DNA from: Neonectria sp. B-13
Lineage: Eukaryota > Ascomycota > Sordariomycetes > Hypocreales > Nectriaceae
Direction of reading: 5' to 3'
DNA length: 64,000 nt
Assembly (NCBI GenBank): GCA_002682825.1
Contig: NOKP01000024.1
Span: forward strand, 372,001 to 436,000
In this document: piece after piece, positions 45,543 through 56,957 of the stretch
Position numbering within the stretch: the stretch's first letter is position 1
How the letters are laid out: the number at the start of each line of letters is the position of its first letter
The notes under the pieces: model-generated
Databases searched by the model: none
The model's input: only the letters and a program-made list of their open reading frames with translations
Told to the model about the DNA's origin: nothing
Position numbers and translations under genes: made by a program

Positions 45543-46427
45543 GGTTCCTTGCGGTGAATGGCTTGGAAAATGACATTTGTTGAAAAGCTACATAGGTTCG
45601 AGTTTAGGGGTGAACCGCATGATATCAACCCAGGACTGGGAGAGTTTCGGAAAGCTAGATTATCCGAAGAACTCAATTTGTTGTCTAGGAAAGTCAAACG
45701 CGGGTAGATTCCACCGGAACCGAGAATTGGGTAAAGCTAGAATGCGCCTTGGAGTCACTGGAATGCTTGTGACGAAGATGGGGCGGCCCAGTCTCGTTCA
45801 GGTCGAAGCCACTGCGATTCAGGAACAGTTTTGGAAAGGCTTTAGTCTTGATCCGTCACTCGAGCCCGCAATAGAAACCGAGGAACCTATTGGAAAGCCA
45901 GTGCATCAAGCCACCTCCAGGCCTTAGCAAGTGACAGGCGCGCGGTCAAAGATAGTCGATGTCGTAATGGGCGAACGCGACTCTCATACCTCCACTAAAC
46001 AGATTTAGGGTGCATACGGGTGAAGCACGTGAAACATGGGGTATTCTTCGATCGGCCATCTCCGTTCTGCCGGTGACCAATAAGACGGCAAACGTTCTTT
46101 GTTCTCGTGGCGTGAGGCAGAGGTCCTAGAAAAGTATATGATTGTCGATCTTGTCCCATTGACCGAGACCGCATTGAGATTAACCCCGTCACACGGATCA
46201 TCTGGGGAAATATTATAGCTAGCTTGGATGCTCCCTGCTTAGTTCCTAAATCTTGAATCAATATAAAGAGAAAGCCGTGAAGTAGGTGGTGGGCAACCAG
46301 GAGGTCAAAATCTCTGTGATAAGAGAATCACTTTTGGCACTTTCCTCTTAAGATATCATTATTTATTAAGCACCGTAGAAAACTTTGAAGAAAAGGTGTG
46401 AAACGGGTGGTAGGTAGATAGGAGAGG
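45543..46427. other. Intergenic region
   Basis: Upstream of the rhodopsin-like gene and downstream of the ankyrin gene. Two ORFs (45577 plus, 45995 minus) show no motif; none is called. Confidence 0.45.
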
Positions 46428-49400
46428 TCAAGGCCAGCGTTGTAAGAGGTTAACGATTGCCTCATGCCCTTTTGTTTCTGCGAGTGAGAGTGGTGTCCTT
46501 CCATACTTGTCCCTTAAGTCAGGGTTCGCTTTGCCTGTTTGAAGCAACAGCAAGGCTGTATCCTCTCGCCCGAATTTTGCTGCGTGTGATAGCGGCGTCT
46601 GTCCATTCTCATCTTTTGAGTCTGCGTCAACTTTGCCTGTTTCAAGCAGTAGCTTAACGATACCCGTATGCCCTTGCCCTGCCGCGTATGATAGCGACGT
46701 CTGTCCATCCTTATCCTTTAAGTCTGCGTTGACTTTGCCTGTTTTAAGCAGTAGCTTAATGATACCTGTGTGTCCTTGCCCTACTGCATGTGATAGCGGT
46801 GTCTGTCTATCTTTGTCTTTTGAGTCTGCGTTAACTTTGCCTATTTCAAGCAGTAGCTCAATAATACTTATGTGCCCTTGCCTTGCTGCATGTGATAGCG
46901 GTGTCTGTCCATTATCATCTTTTGAGTCTGCATTGACTTTGCCAGTTCCAAGCAGTAGCTCAATAATACCCACGTGCCCTTGCTCTGCTGCGTGTGATAG
47001 TGGCGTTTGTCTAAAATCATCATTTGAGTCTGCATTGACTTTACCAGTTTCAAGCAGTAGCTCAACAATACCCATATGCCCTTGCTTTGCCGCATGTGAT
47101 AGTGGCATCTGTCCCAAATCATCTTTTGAGTCTGCAATGACTTTGCCAGTTTCAAGCAGTAGCTTAATAATACTCGTATGCCCTTGTCCTGCCGCGTGTG
47201 ATAGCGGTGTCTGGGATAATCTATCCTTCGAGTTGACGTCAGCGCCTTCCATGGCCAGCAGCTGCACCATAGCCTCATGCCCTTCCATTGCAGCCCACGA
47301 TAGTGGCGTTCGACCTAAACTATCCCTCGATTGGACTTGGGCTCCATAATCGAGCAGGATCTTGACGACGGGCATATGACCCCTGTTGGCAGCTAAAGAC
47401 AGCGGCGTGCGGCCGTGGCTGGGGTCCTTGAACTCTACCCTGGCCCCATTTTCAAGAAGGAGACGACAACTCTCGACGGAACCGTGCTCTGCAGCTACTA
47501 ACAAAGGTGTCCGACCACTAGAGTCTTCCGAATTGGGGTCAATGCCTTGTTCGAGTAGTTGTCGTATCGTATACTCATATCCCGTTTTCGCCATCCAGAT
47601 TTCCTTCCCCTCGTCATCGTCCGAGTTAAGATCAGATGTGTGGTCAACGTAGCCGCCAGTTTCAATAGTACTGCTGTTTTTAGACAGAGAACCCGATTCC
47701 GATTCTGGCGGCGGCATTTGATCTTGCTCCGTCGCGCTCCGAAGCAGCTTCTCAAACTCGGCTGGGCTCCGTCCATGATCTGCAGCTTCAGAAAACCCGA
47801 GGCTGCTCGGTTGTGAGTCCGTATCATTGCATAAACCCTTGAAATCGAGATTCTCCACTCGAACTGAAGCGTTCGAATCACCAGTTTCATCCTCATCGGG
47901 GCCAGGCAGGACGAAAAGAGCAATGTCCTCCATGTGCGCGGCAAGGTGTTCCTGTAAGAGCGACAGTGGGAGTTCCTCTCCGCATATGAGACATGGATCT
48001 TGCTCTTTCTTCGAATCATCAACCTGGTGATTGCATAGATCTAGAATGACACTCAACTGGGCCTCTGAAAAGGATTCGTCATGATGCTTTCGAAGATGTG
48101 TGGACATGTCGCTTCTGCTAGAGCACACCTCATGGCACTCCTTGCAAACATATTGCCGCCGATGAATTTGAAGTTCGTGATAGATCCAGTCATGCCGGCT
48201 TAGATATAGCTTTCCGGAGCTATGGCAGTCTTCGAAAGTGCAAACGTAGGGGCGGAGATCGCGAAATATGTGACGCCTATGCATTGTTTGTCTTGTAAGC
48301 ACGATTGAGCTCTGGTTGCAGTATCGAGTTTTTTTATCTGACTCACTTCTATGATAGCCTGTTCTGCATTTCGCTGGATGTGAGCGTCATTCCGCAATAC
48401 GGACAGGGAAAGGTGATGTTTGCATTTGCCGTCTGTGGTAGATCCGGTACGAAATTAGACCAGCGTTTGTTAACGACTGTGGGCGTATAGACTGTTCGCG
48501 GCCGAACGCTGGTTTTTGTATCGTATATCTCTGATACAGAAGTTGTCGAGAAACTCTGTTTTGAGGCGGAAGAGTGCGGTCCTTCTTGGAGAAATGTACG
48601 GCCAGTTGACTTGAGAGTGGATGCTTTGCTTCCTGCTTCCTGTTTGCCGTGCTTTTGTGTGAAATTCAGTCGTACTGCAAGTGGTGTTGCAAGTTGGGCA
48701 GCGTTGTAGTCACACGGATGATGATTCAAATACCGAAGCTGCTCTCGTCGTCTTGTGTTTGCCTGTGCAAGCCGCTAGCAAAACCATGGAATATCTTCAA
48801 TGTAGGCGGCTGTCACATCATTGGCCTTGATAGCAGTCTTCTCGTCGCCAAAGTCGACATTCCACCCACTTTTGGTCAAGCCACGCCATTGCAGTATTTT
48901 TTCCACAACGTGTTTCTCGTCAAAGATGGTGAAGCCAGTGTCCAGTGGCAGGGTGTCTGAGCCAATCGTCGTATTTATCTTTGGCTTCGAATTGATAGAA
49001 CGAATGTATTTGTCTGCTATCCTTGGACAGCGTAGTAGAGAGGAGAGGTCGAATAATGACTGAATCTGCTCTAATATTTGCTTGACTAGCAAACAAATCT
49101 TTGGCATCCTATGACGTTGGCCTTGGTCATCTGAATCAGCATCCGAGTCGGCACTAACACTGCTGATTGAATCGTAGTCCAATCCAGCGGCAGGATCATA
49201 CTTCCTCATAGCGATAAATGTAGCTAAGCCAGAGTCAAACGTATGTCTCGACGACGGGCAGTGTGTCACTTGCCTTGACCAAGCAGTGCTCTCAGTCGAA
49301 CAAAGATGGCATGGACCAAATCCTTGAGCTCATTGTCGTGCCTCAGTGTGTCATCCAAGGAGCCTCTAGCCATGGCTGGAAGGTCTGCCTTGGTCTGGTC

Positions 49401-49580
49401 GCCCCAGATCTTCACCCTCCCATACTCTTCTAGCAACTCGGGGAGTTGAATGTGCTTCAGATGGATCACGCGACAATCCTTCTCGCCAAGAACTAGCAGA
49501 AATTTCGCGAATAACTGGACACACTCTGCGAATGACTCCGAAAGAGGCAGAGAAACCGCCCTCGTCGCGATACCTTCCAT
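46428..49580 (-). pseudogene. Ankyrin-repeat / C2H2-finger gene interrupted by two in-frame TAGs
   Basis: Minus-strand exons 49580-49274, 49223-48347 and 48291-46428 join in one frame (1016 codons), but TAG occurs at 48777-48775 and at 48351-48349. Parts: an alpha-helical N-terminus (MEGIATRAVSLPLSESFAEC); EDIPWFC-stop-RLAQANTRRREQLRYL; CPYCGMTLTSSEMQNRLS-stop-K; then RRHIFRDLRPYVCTFEDC and C2H2-like fingers (CKECHEVCSS...HLRKHH, CLICGEELP...HLAAH); then about 11 ankyrin repeats to the end. This is a known fungal layout, near NLR-type genes. By family comparison the stops replace a Gln and probably a Trp codon. Both changes fit C-to-T at CpA. The first intron has a GCAAGT donor. Full-length protein would need both stops read through; the distal ORF from 48284 could still be translated alone. 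Confidence 0.72.
46500..47245 (-). repeat. Near-identical 99-bp ankyrin-coding repeats
   Basis: Seven to eight consecutive units of 33 codons with the core QTPLSHAA-QGH-GII-LLLETGKVNADSKD. DNA identity between units is visibly high (GACTTTGCC and TTCAAGCAGTAGCTTAA recur at the same phase). Ankyrin units before 47250 (higher coordinates) are more diverged. Confidence 0.85.
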
Positions 49581-50020
49581 GACAGTGAGTCCAAGGGCAG
49601 TAACTCGGACCTGGCTTGTTGTGCGATATTCGGGGCTTTATGATTGTCGCAAGGGGAGGGCTAAGTTGAAGGAGAAGAACTACGAATGTATCTCGTCTCT
49701 GTACGCTGATGCCCCAAAAGACCGTAGCAATCGGGTGACGTGGCCGACATGATGAGTACCAAGCAACCAAGGAACTTCCCAACCAATAAAGTCCGTCTCT
49801 TGGGCGTGACACTGCATGCAACCAGGTCTATAGGCTCTGAGCGCTCCAGGACGAGCGGGGTCGACGCGGTTTGAAATTTACTCATCTCAGCCTCGTAGAT
49901 GGCGTTGAGCCTACAACTCCACTACTCACCTTTGTAGAATAAATATCTTGCTCAGCGATCAGCCTCAGTAACAGTATCGCACACCCAGTGTCGTATCCTG
50001 TGCTAGATCCTACTGGAAGT
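49581..50020. other. Head-to-head promoter region
   Basis: 440 bp between the divergent ankyrin and DUF7580-type genes. No coding motif. Probable shared or back-to-back promoters. Confidence 0.5.
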
Positions 50021-51904
50021 ATGGCAGAAGTCGCAGGGATCGTCCTAGGCGGAATTCCTCTCGCAATCTGGGCCCTCGAGAAATACACAGAGCCTTTCGA
50101 TGAATTTCACCATTACCGCATTTCCATCGACACCTTCCGAGCCAACCTGAAGTTGCAGAACTGGCAGCTTCAGACCACGCTCTCGAACATCAGGCTTGAC
50201 AATAAAACATCGATCGACGAATTGCATGAATGCCTCGACTCGAAGTTCCCAAGCATCTCCCATGAGCTTTTGCATATTGTTCAGCGCATGGACGAGGTAA
50301 CCGCTAAGCTCATGGAGAACCTGAACATCGACATCAACGGAAAGGTATAAATCCTCCTCAAACCTATGACTCTGTTCACCGCATGGTTATATTTGGAAAA
50401 AGTGTGCTAAATTTCAAACCCGACGTAGCCACATAGGTTGTCTGACAAGGTTGAATGGGAGTAGCGCAGAGTCAAACACAGCTTCAACACCAGAAAGCGC
50501 AACAAGGTGGTTGCAGATCTTCGAAATTGGAATGAAGACCTGAGAAGATCTGTAGAGAAACCAGAGGTCCCGGCGGAGGACGACACACGCAAAGTGCAAC
50601 ACCTCAAGCGTCGCTTCAATGTCCATCGCTGTAATTCCGTCCGCCAATGTCTGAGTTCACTTCACGGTGCTCTTGAGTCTGGATTTCAGTGTGCCTGCTC
50701 GCCACCTCATCAAGCTGCCATTGATCTCGACTGGAACGCATACGAGACCGAAAAAATTAGAAGTTTCAAAGTAGCGGTCTCTTATCAGACGAGCTCGCAA
50801 CCGCCACATATATCTGGCTCATGGCGGAAGCTTCACATCACTTCAGAGACCACCGCTAGGACCAGCTCTGTTCCTGAGCTCCTGACCCCATCACCTCAAC
50901 CAACTAGAGCTCCGTCTCCTACTTCATCTTTTCTATCCAAGGTACCGCGCTTCAAGATTGCCCGCGTGCCATCTCGAACACCTCAGCCCTCGCCAACTCT
51001 GCCGGGTACTAGTCGTGAGTAACAAGTTGCCTCTCAGAATCCTTTACGAAACTGACAGTAACATCTAGCCTCAACCCTATCTCGGGAATCGACTGCTATA
51101 CCTGTTTCAGCCGCACCAGCCCCCGAGATCACCAGCCTTTGCGCAGCAGTATGCACAGACCAAAATCCTTGGACTCTAACAGGCTTCCTCAACGACCCAG
51201 ACGAAGACCAAGATCGGAAGTTCTCTCTCGGCCACCACCAAGCGCATTCATCCAACATTATTAATATAGTCTCTCTGAAGTCGCTTCTATCCTTGCAAGA
51301 CACGTCCACCCTACAGCACAAGCCCTATCTTTCTCTGTCAGCAAAACAGCGTTACGGCATCGCCGCGTCCACGGCGTGGTCCGTTCTCCACCTAAGCGGC
51401 AGTCAATGGCTCAGCGAACGCTGGGACGAAACCCAAGCGAGCATTTTTATCGAGAAGAATGTGGATTGCAGAGAGACGCTTTCGCCGCACCCGTGTGCAT
51501 CGTGCATCTTCTCCATTCCAGCAAGCCCGGGGGAGGAGCCTGCGACCGACCTCAAGTACAAGCAGTTGTTTCCCAATCGGACTGTCTTTGCCCTGGGTAT
51601 CCTTCTAATAGAACTTTGTATCAACAAGTCCATCGCAAAGGTTCGACAGGTCGATGAGAGCCCGGTGCCAGCCTCGATCTTTGATAACTACGTCGCCGCG
51701 CTAGATCAGCTGGAGGAGGTTCGCAGACTAGCGGGTGACTCCTACGGATACGCCGCGGAGCGATGTGTGAAGTTCTCATTTGAGGGCCGGGACCTTTACA
51801 AAGACTTTGATTTCTCGCAGTTTCGGCGGCAGTTCCACGATGCTGTGGTGGCCCCCGTACAGGCGACCTATCTTATGCTCCCAGACTCGTTTGTTCCTAC
51901 TTAG
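50021..51904 (+). pseudogene. DUF7580-type protein gene with an in-frame TAG
   Basis: Proposed exons are 50021-50344, 50429-51014 and 51069-51904 (582 codons). The N-terminus MAEVAGIVLGGIPLAIWALEKY is the usual start of the fungal DUF7580 family, often found near HET and kinase-like immunity genes; the C-terminal half (YGIAASTAWSVLHLSGSQWLSERW, FALGILLIELC) is its protein-kinase-like part. After the first splice the frame reads LSDKVEWE-stop-RRVKHSFNTRKRNK, where the family has WEWRRV; the TAG at 50462-50464 replaces Trp. The new AG at 50463-50464 could act as an alternative acceptor, skipping 12 codons in frame and rescuing a protein. Call: damaged allele or pseudogene, possibly rescued by splicing. 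Confidence 0.7.
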
Positions 51905-52201
51905 CCAGTCACCAATTGATATAGGGTTACTGTTGTTTCACTCCAACTCTCGTTAATAGCTGTCTGAGCTGATCAACCTTACCGACGCATTCTATCACAT
52001 AGTGCTTATAGTACCGAGACTGGCCTAATCATCCAAGACAGAACAAAAGATCAACGGGGGCTGTGTCGATGGCTGCCTTGGCGGGGCAAACACCAGATCC
52101 CTGTCACTAGTCAATCAGCTGAGGCCATAAAAAGGCGAGACTGGTCGCCGTCAAGACCTCACATCTAAATGCCTCAGTAACTCGTGCTGAAATTCAACAC
52201 C

Positions 52202-54257
52202 ATGGCGCGTCTTTGCGAGCTTTGCGAATCGATAACGCACCAGGCACTCCCGCCTTTCCCCGATGAAGGGTACACACGAACCGTCAGCGGCATGCCTCAC
52301 CTCCAGCATTTGTACAGGAAGGCTTCTGGGGCTTCCATTGAATCGTTCGGGTTGAGGTTTCATCCGAATCTAGACAGCCTACGACGCGCGGCGGAAGAAG
52401 GCTGTGACCTGTGTCGTTTGATCGAGTCCCAGGCGGACGCAGTGCTCTCCGACATTGAGGGCCTCGAGAAGCCCGTTCTTGGGATTTACCAAGCCCAACC
52501 CACGTTTGACCTATACGTCACCGGACGCCCTGACGATGGAGACGGGTTCTGGGTGTTGTCAACTACTACCTGGAGAGAGGGAATAAGCGTAGTTCCCGTG
52601 GCTGCCATCAGCTTTGGTGCCGACCCAGGTATTTGGCCCTGCAAGAACCCCACGTTTTTATACACGATTCTCATCAGTCTCAGGTGACCCTTTAGCCAAT
52701 CGCTTTAAAGGACGGCTTATCAAAGAAAGAGTTGGCAATGATGGTCTCGAGCTTGTGCGAAGCTGGATTTCCAAATGTGATGAACACGAGCGCTGTTCTC
52801 AACACAGCCAGTTCCTACCATCACGAATTATCGACGTTGGCACACTTGAGAGCGGAAACTCAGTCAAACTGATTGAGACTTATGTCTCAGAGCAAGAGAA
52901 ACGACCCGAAGGCAAATACATTGCCCTCAGCTATTGCTGGGGAAGCGGAACAAAACCGTACGTCACGACACAAGCTACCCTGGACGAGAAAAAGAAAGGT
53001 ATCGACGTAGCATCACTGCCAACGACGTTCCGTGACGCAATCACCTTATCAAGGACGCTGGGAGTTCGATACTTGTGGATTGATGGTCTTTGTATCTGTC
53101 AGGATCACATTGAGGACTGGGAAAGAGAATCGTCGAAAATGGCTGCTATATACGCCAACGCATACCTCACGGTAGCAGCGACGGGAGCAGACAACAGTGA
53201 AGGAGGGCTGTTCTTCTCTCGCGAGCCACCCAAAAGTATCCGAATTCCCTTTCAACCCACAATCTCCAACGGCGGTACACTGATAGCAACTGCTGAGCCG
53301 CTCGACAAAGAAGTGATCAAGTATCGTCACATCGATATGAGAGAGGACCCCCTTACTCAACGGGCCTGGGGCTTTCAAGAGCGTGTACTCTCTCGCCGTG
53401 TCCTACACTTTGCGAAAAGTCAACTCTACTTTGAGTGCCTGGAAGACACCGTTGCTGAGAATGGTTTGAAGCTGGACTACCGGTTCCACCATGCCTCAGA
53501 AGGAGATGGCGAATTGACGAATGCCTCCTCACACTCGGATCGTGATGCCGCATCGAGCAACAACTTGACTCAATGGTACGGGATGCTATGGGCGTACGGT
53601 CCGCGCAAGCTCTCAATCCAGTCGGACAAGCTCCCTGCCCTGACCGGTATCGCAAAGATCTTCCAAGGACTGCTAAAAGATGAATATCTTGCTGGCATCT
53701 GGAAAAATTCTATCCATGAGGGACTCTGCTGGCAACCTTTGAACTGCCATAAGGAATCCGACGAGTACCGTGCGCCATCCTGGTCGTGGGCATCAGTCGA
53801 CGGAATTCCTGCCACGGGCTTCCGAGACAAGGCGGAGAATATCGCCATGATAACCGAATGCCATGTCGAGGTTGACGGAGAAAACCCCTTTGGCAAAGTC
53901 AAAGATGGCTGGATCAAGATGGAAGCTCCTCTGATACCTTTGGTGCTCTCACAAAAGCAAGGCCCAACCGGCCACATGCACCTGAGGTGCCCAGATGGCG
54001 ACGAAGGAGGATCTTATGCTGACTTTGACACGCTTGAGCGTTCTTTCGCTGACTCGGCGGAGCAGGTTCGCAACATGCAGCTATTTGCTCTGGTCATTGC
54101 ACGTATAGAAGATGAACATGACATTTATCACTCATTGATCGTATCACCCACGGAGGTGGGTGGTGACACAATGAAAAGACTGGGAATCCTAGTACAGGGT
54201 AAGGAAGACTTTGGACCCAACGATCTCGAGACCCGGAGGGCGATTAAATTAGTTTAG
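52202..54257 (+). CDS. HET-domain protein (second copy)
   Basis: Proposed exons are 52202-52628 and 52684-54257, giving 666 residues; the intron (GTATTT donor, CTCAG acceptor) joins ADPG to DPLANRF in phase. N-terminal Cys pairs (CELCES, CDLCRL) precede the HET domain at about residues 220-370: YIALSYCWGSG, LPTTFRDAITLSRTLGVRYLWIDGLCICQD, DWERESSKMAAIYANAYLTVAATG and RAWGFQERVLSRRVLHF. APSWSWASVDG follows, a typical post-HET motif. The domain is complete. It lies beside the damaged DUF7580 and ankyrin genes, so it belongs to the same incompatibility-type island but is intact. The 300 bp before it hold only promoter-like sequence. Confidence 0.9.
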
Positions 54258-55280
54258 TAGCTAAGCTATGTAAATGCAAGCTGGCCGATGCAAACCAGTT
54301 TAAATTACCCTTGCCACTTTGAAGCTTAGAAGCCCCAAATGTCGACACAGCCGCTTCTCGATGGAGAATTCGTGCGCAAAACGGGAAATACTAGACACGC
54401 CGCTGCTACCGAGGGAATTTCAGTTTCACCAGCGCCGACGCCCCCGTGGGGGACGAAGAGCCATTGCATTGATAGAGAGTCGCTAAGTTAGAAAAAGCAA
54501 AGAAAAGTAAAGCAAAAGAAAGAAAAAGTATCTCTACCAAGCTCGGAGGCTGCTGAAGATGCCGAATGCGGCATATCACGCACTTCTCAGGGTGCAGCCC
54601 GCAGGCCGCCAATACGACGGAAGCCGGGGCACTGAAGCACGCTAACCAGGTTCCTTTATGCACTCGTGGGCCGAGCTGCCGTTTCTGGCATCGCAAGACG
54701 TAAGTTGGGAATTGCTGCAGATGAGTTGAGTGGAGGGCGGCCGGCGAGTGCGGGCTTCTGGAATCCTTGATGGTGGTGGCGGTTCCTCGATACCGGGAAC
54801 AGTCTGTGTTCTTCGGGAATCGGTGAGGATGGTCTGTGCCTGATGGAACTCCGTCTCTCGATGGAATAGAACGCTAGGAACCTGGAAACCGGAGGGGGAG
54901 CGGAAGTGGGGGATGTGGATGTGATCGGATGTGAGCCATGGTTGCACTGGAGCTAGTGCTGCAAATCTCGGCTGACGAGCCGCGGAAGACGGACGGGGAC
55001 CGCACCAACAACCCGGGCGAGAGCAAGGATCCGATATGACCTCTCAGATCCGTTGGCTTGGCGTTCCTTGTTGGTACGGATACGGAGTACAGGATGGCGA
55101 AATCATCCCTTGTGGCAACATGTCCGATGTTGTATTTCTTGTAGGCCCTTGGACGTGCTATCAGATTCTCACATGCAAGAATATGCCCGCGTGCGCCCTC
55201 ACCCAACCATTGCTGTTTTTCTGACCTCTCCCGAGACATATTTTCTTGTTCAAGCGTTGCAGATCCCTTTCCGCCCAAAC
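54258..55280. other. Intergenic region
   Basis: 1 kb between the HET and acetyltransferase genes. Open frames on both strands (54406, 54642 and 54874 minus; 55053 plus) show no motif. The upstream extension of the acetyltransferase frame starts with ATTG and is not supported by similarity. Confidence 0.5.
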
Positions 55281-56072
55281 ATGGCTTTCACGTTGCTCGA
55301 GGCCGACTACGAAGACGCCACCGACTTTGTCAACATCATTGAGTGCCAATGGATCGCCTACGAGAATCCCCTGCAAAACTTCTTCCGCATGTTCTGTCCC
55401 CTTCGCGGTGACGGGCCTTCAGCCCGTATCGACTCTCTCAAGGAGTCTGCGAGCCGCCAGCTGGACTGGCACAAGTCGGATCCGACGAGCTACTGGGCCA
55501 AGGTCGTTGACGATGACGACGGCAAAATTGCAGGGGCTTGTCTGTGGAAAGTCTACCCAAACAACCCCTTTGAGACGCCCGATGACCACTCCGACGTCTA
55601 CTGGTACCCAGAAGGGGAGTCACGAGACTACGTGAGCAAGTGCTTGGAGCAGTTCGACGCCCCAAGACGGAAGATGGCGACGAGGCCTCATGTTTGTGAG
55701 TCAATCGGAAACGCGCCACCTCAGTCCACCAGTGAAAACCCACTAACGCTGCAAGACCTTAACATCATTTTCACGCATCCTGACTACCGACTGAAGGGTG
55801 TGGCAGACCTCATGCTAGCGTGGGGCAAACAAAAGGCTGATGAGCTGGGCGTCGAGATGTGGCTGGACGCGACCAAATACGGCGTGCCAGTTTACAAAAA
55901 GCACGGCTTCATAGTTGTCCACGAGAACCGAGTGCAACCCACCAAGAAAGACCCTGGCGAGGGGTGGAAGAGGATTGACCAGGAGCTGCAGCCCATGGAG
56001 TTCTGGCAAATGTGGCGGCCAGTCGGCGGAAAGTATGAAGAGGGACAAACAGTGAAGCCGTGGGTGGTGTGA
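55281..56072 (+). CDS. GNAT-family N-acetyltransferase
   Basis: Start chosen at 55281 (MAFTLLEADYEDA), where family-like sequence begins. Reading straight through gives 263 residues, but 55696-55755 looks like a 60-nt intron: GTGAGT donor, CACTAACG branch site and CAAG acceptor, length divisible by three and no stop. Removing it joins RPHV to YLNIIFTHPDYRLKG, the usual spacing, and gives 243 residues. The GNAT acetyl-CoA site is HPDYRLKGVADLMLAWG; YGVPVYKKHGF near the end is a typical GNAT motif. It would transfer acetyl from acetyl-CoA to an amine; the acceptor is unknown. Fungal members of this type are common and mostly uncharacterised. Confidence 0.85.
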   Translation: MAFTLLEADYEDATDFVNIIECQWIAYENPLQNFFRMFCPLRGDGPSARIDSLKESASRQLDWHKSDPTSYWAKVVDDDDGKIAGACLWKVYPNNPFETPDDHSDVYWYPEGESRDYVSKCLEQFDAPRRKMATRPHVCESIGNAPPQSTSENPLTLQDLNIIFTHPDYRLKGVADLMLAWGKQKADELGVEMWLDATKYGVPVYKKHGFIVVHENRVQPTKKDPGEGWKRIDQELQPMEFWQMWRPVGGKYEEGQTVKPWVV

Positions 56073-56957
56073 GCCGTGGATTGATTGACGAGTCTTGTGC
56101 TCGTATATCAATCAGGTTCATATTATTGTATGTCACAGACTATAGACTATTCGTCCTGTACTTTACAGGGAGAAATGTGACAGTACCACGTAATTTGATT
56201 GGGGGTCGTTCCGTCGCCTCTTGGCGTGACAATGGCTCCGACGCAGCCGCTGGGACTTTCGGCAACTTGCTTGTTGCTGACATGTGTGTCTGCAAGGGAC
56301 AAGGTTACTACGCCACGGCGTTGCAGGAACGTGGGCCGTCTCAGGTCCAAATGCAGGCTTTTCTTCGTTGTCAACCAACAAAGCTTCCATCAACCAACCG
56401 TCAACCAACAGTCCAAGGGGCTTGTTGCTACAGGGACAGGGGATGCCGGAACCCAGCACCATGTCCATACCCGGTATGCGGCCATTGGCCCAGTTGGCGT
56501 TGACGACATGGATCTCTGGCAACGACGGAATCCTCTAAGCTTCAAGTCTTGTCTTGGACCGAGGGCACAGCACAGCAGGTGAGCCAATTCAGAAATCCCT
56601 TCGGGCCGCGTGGCTCGGACGGGCAATGGAACCAGACAGATACAAACTCTGCACTGCATAAGTCAGTCCCTGGGATTAACTCATCATATTCGCCAAAGCA
56701 AATCCGTCAAGTGTCGATACCTGGAAGCGGAAGATGGCACTGCATGCCACTTTTCCGGCCATAGTTGGCACGGCAGGAAGCCGAAAAATATCTCAGGCCG
56801 GTATACTCGGCTTGGCTCACATAACCTGGCACGAGCAAGCCGGCCGGCCACCTTTCTTGGTTTTGACTTCTTTCATTGCTCGTCGTCGAAATCGCCAAAT
56901 ATCTGTCCGATTGTCCATCATGTCCAGGTAGCCTTGCATACCGCCACGTCGCCCAAC
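56073..56957. other. Intergenic region
   Basis: About 900 bp with several overlapping ORFs on both strands, none with a motif. Contains short CAACCAACCGTCAACCAACA-like low-complexity sequence near 56390. Confidence 0.45.

Noticed and set aside
46633..47349. 238-codon ORF antisense to the ankyrin repeats
   Set aside because: Its repeated Ser/Cys/Pro pattern simply reflects the 99-bp ankyrin repeat read on the other strand.
56060..56764. Overlapping ORFs upstream of the second rhodopsin-like gene
   Set aside because: Several frames are open at once on both strands with no motif; treated as intergenic.
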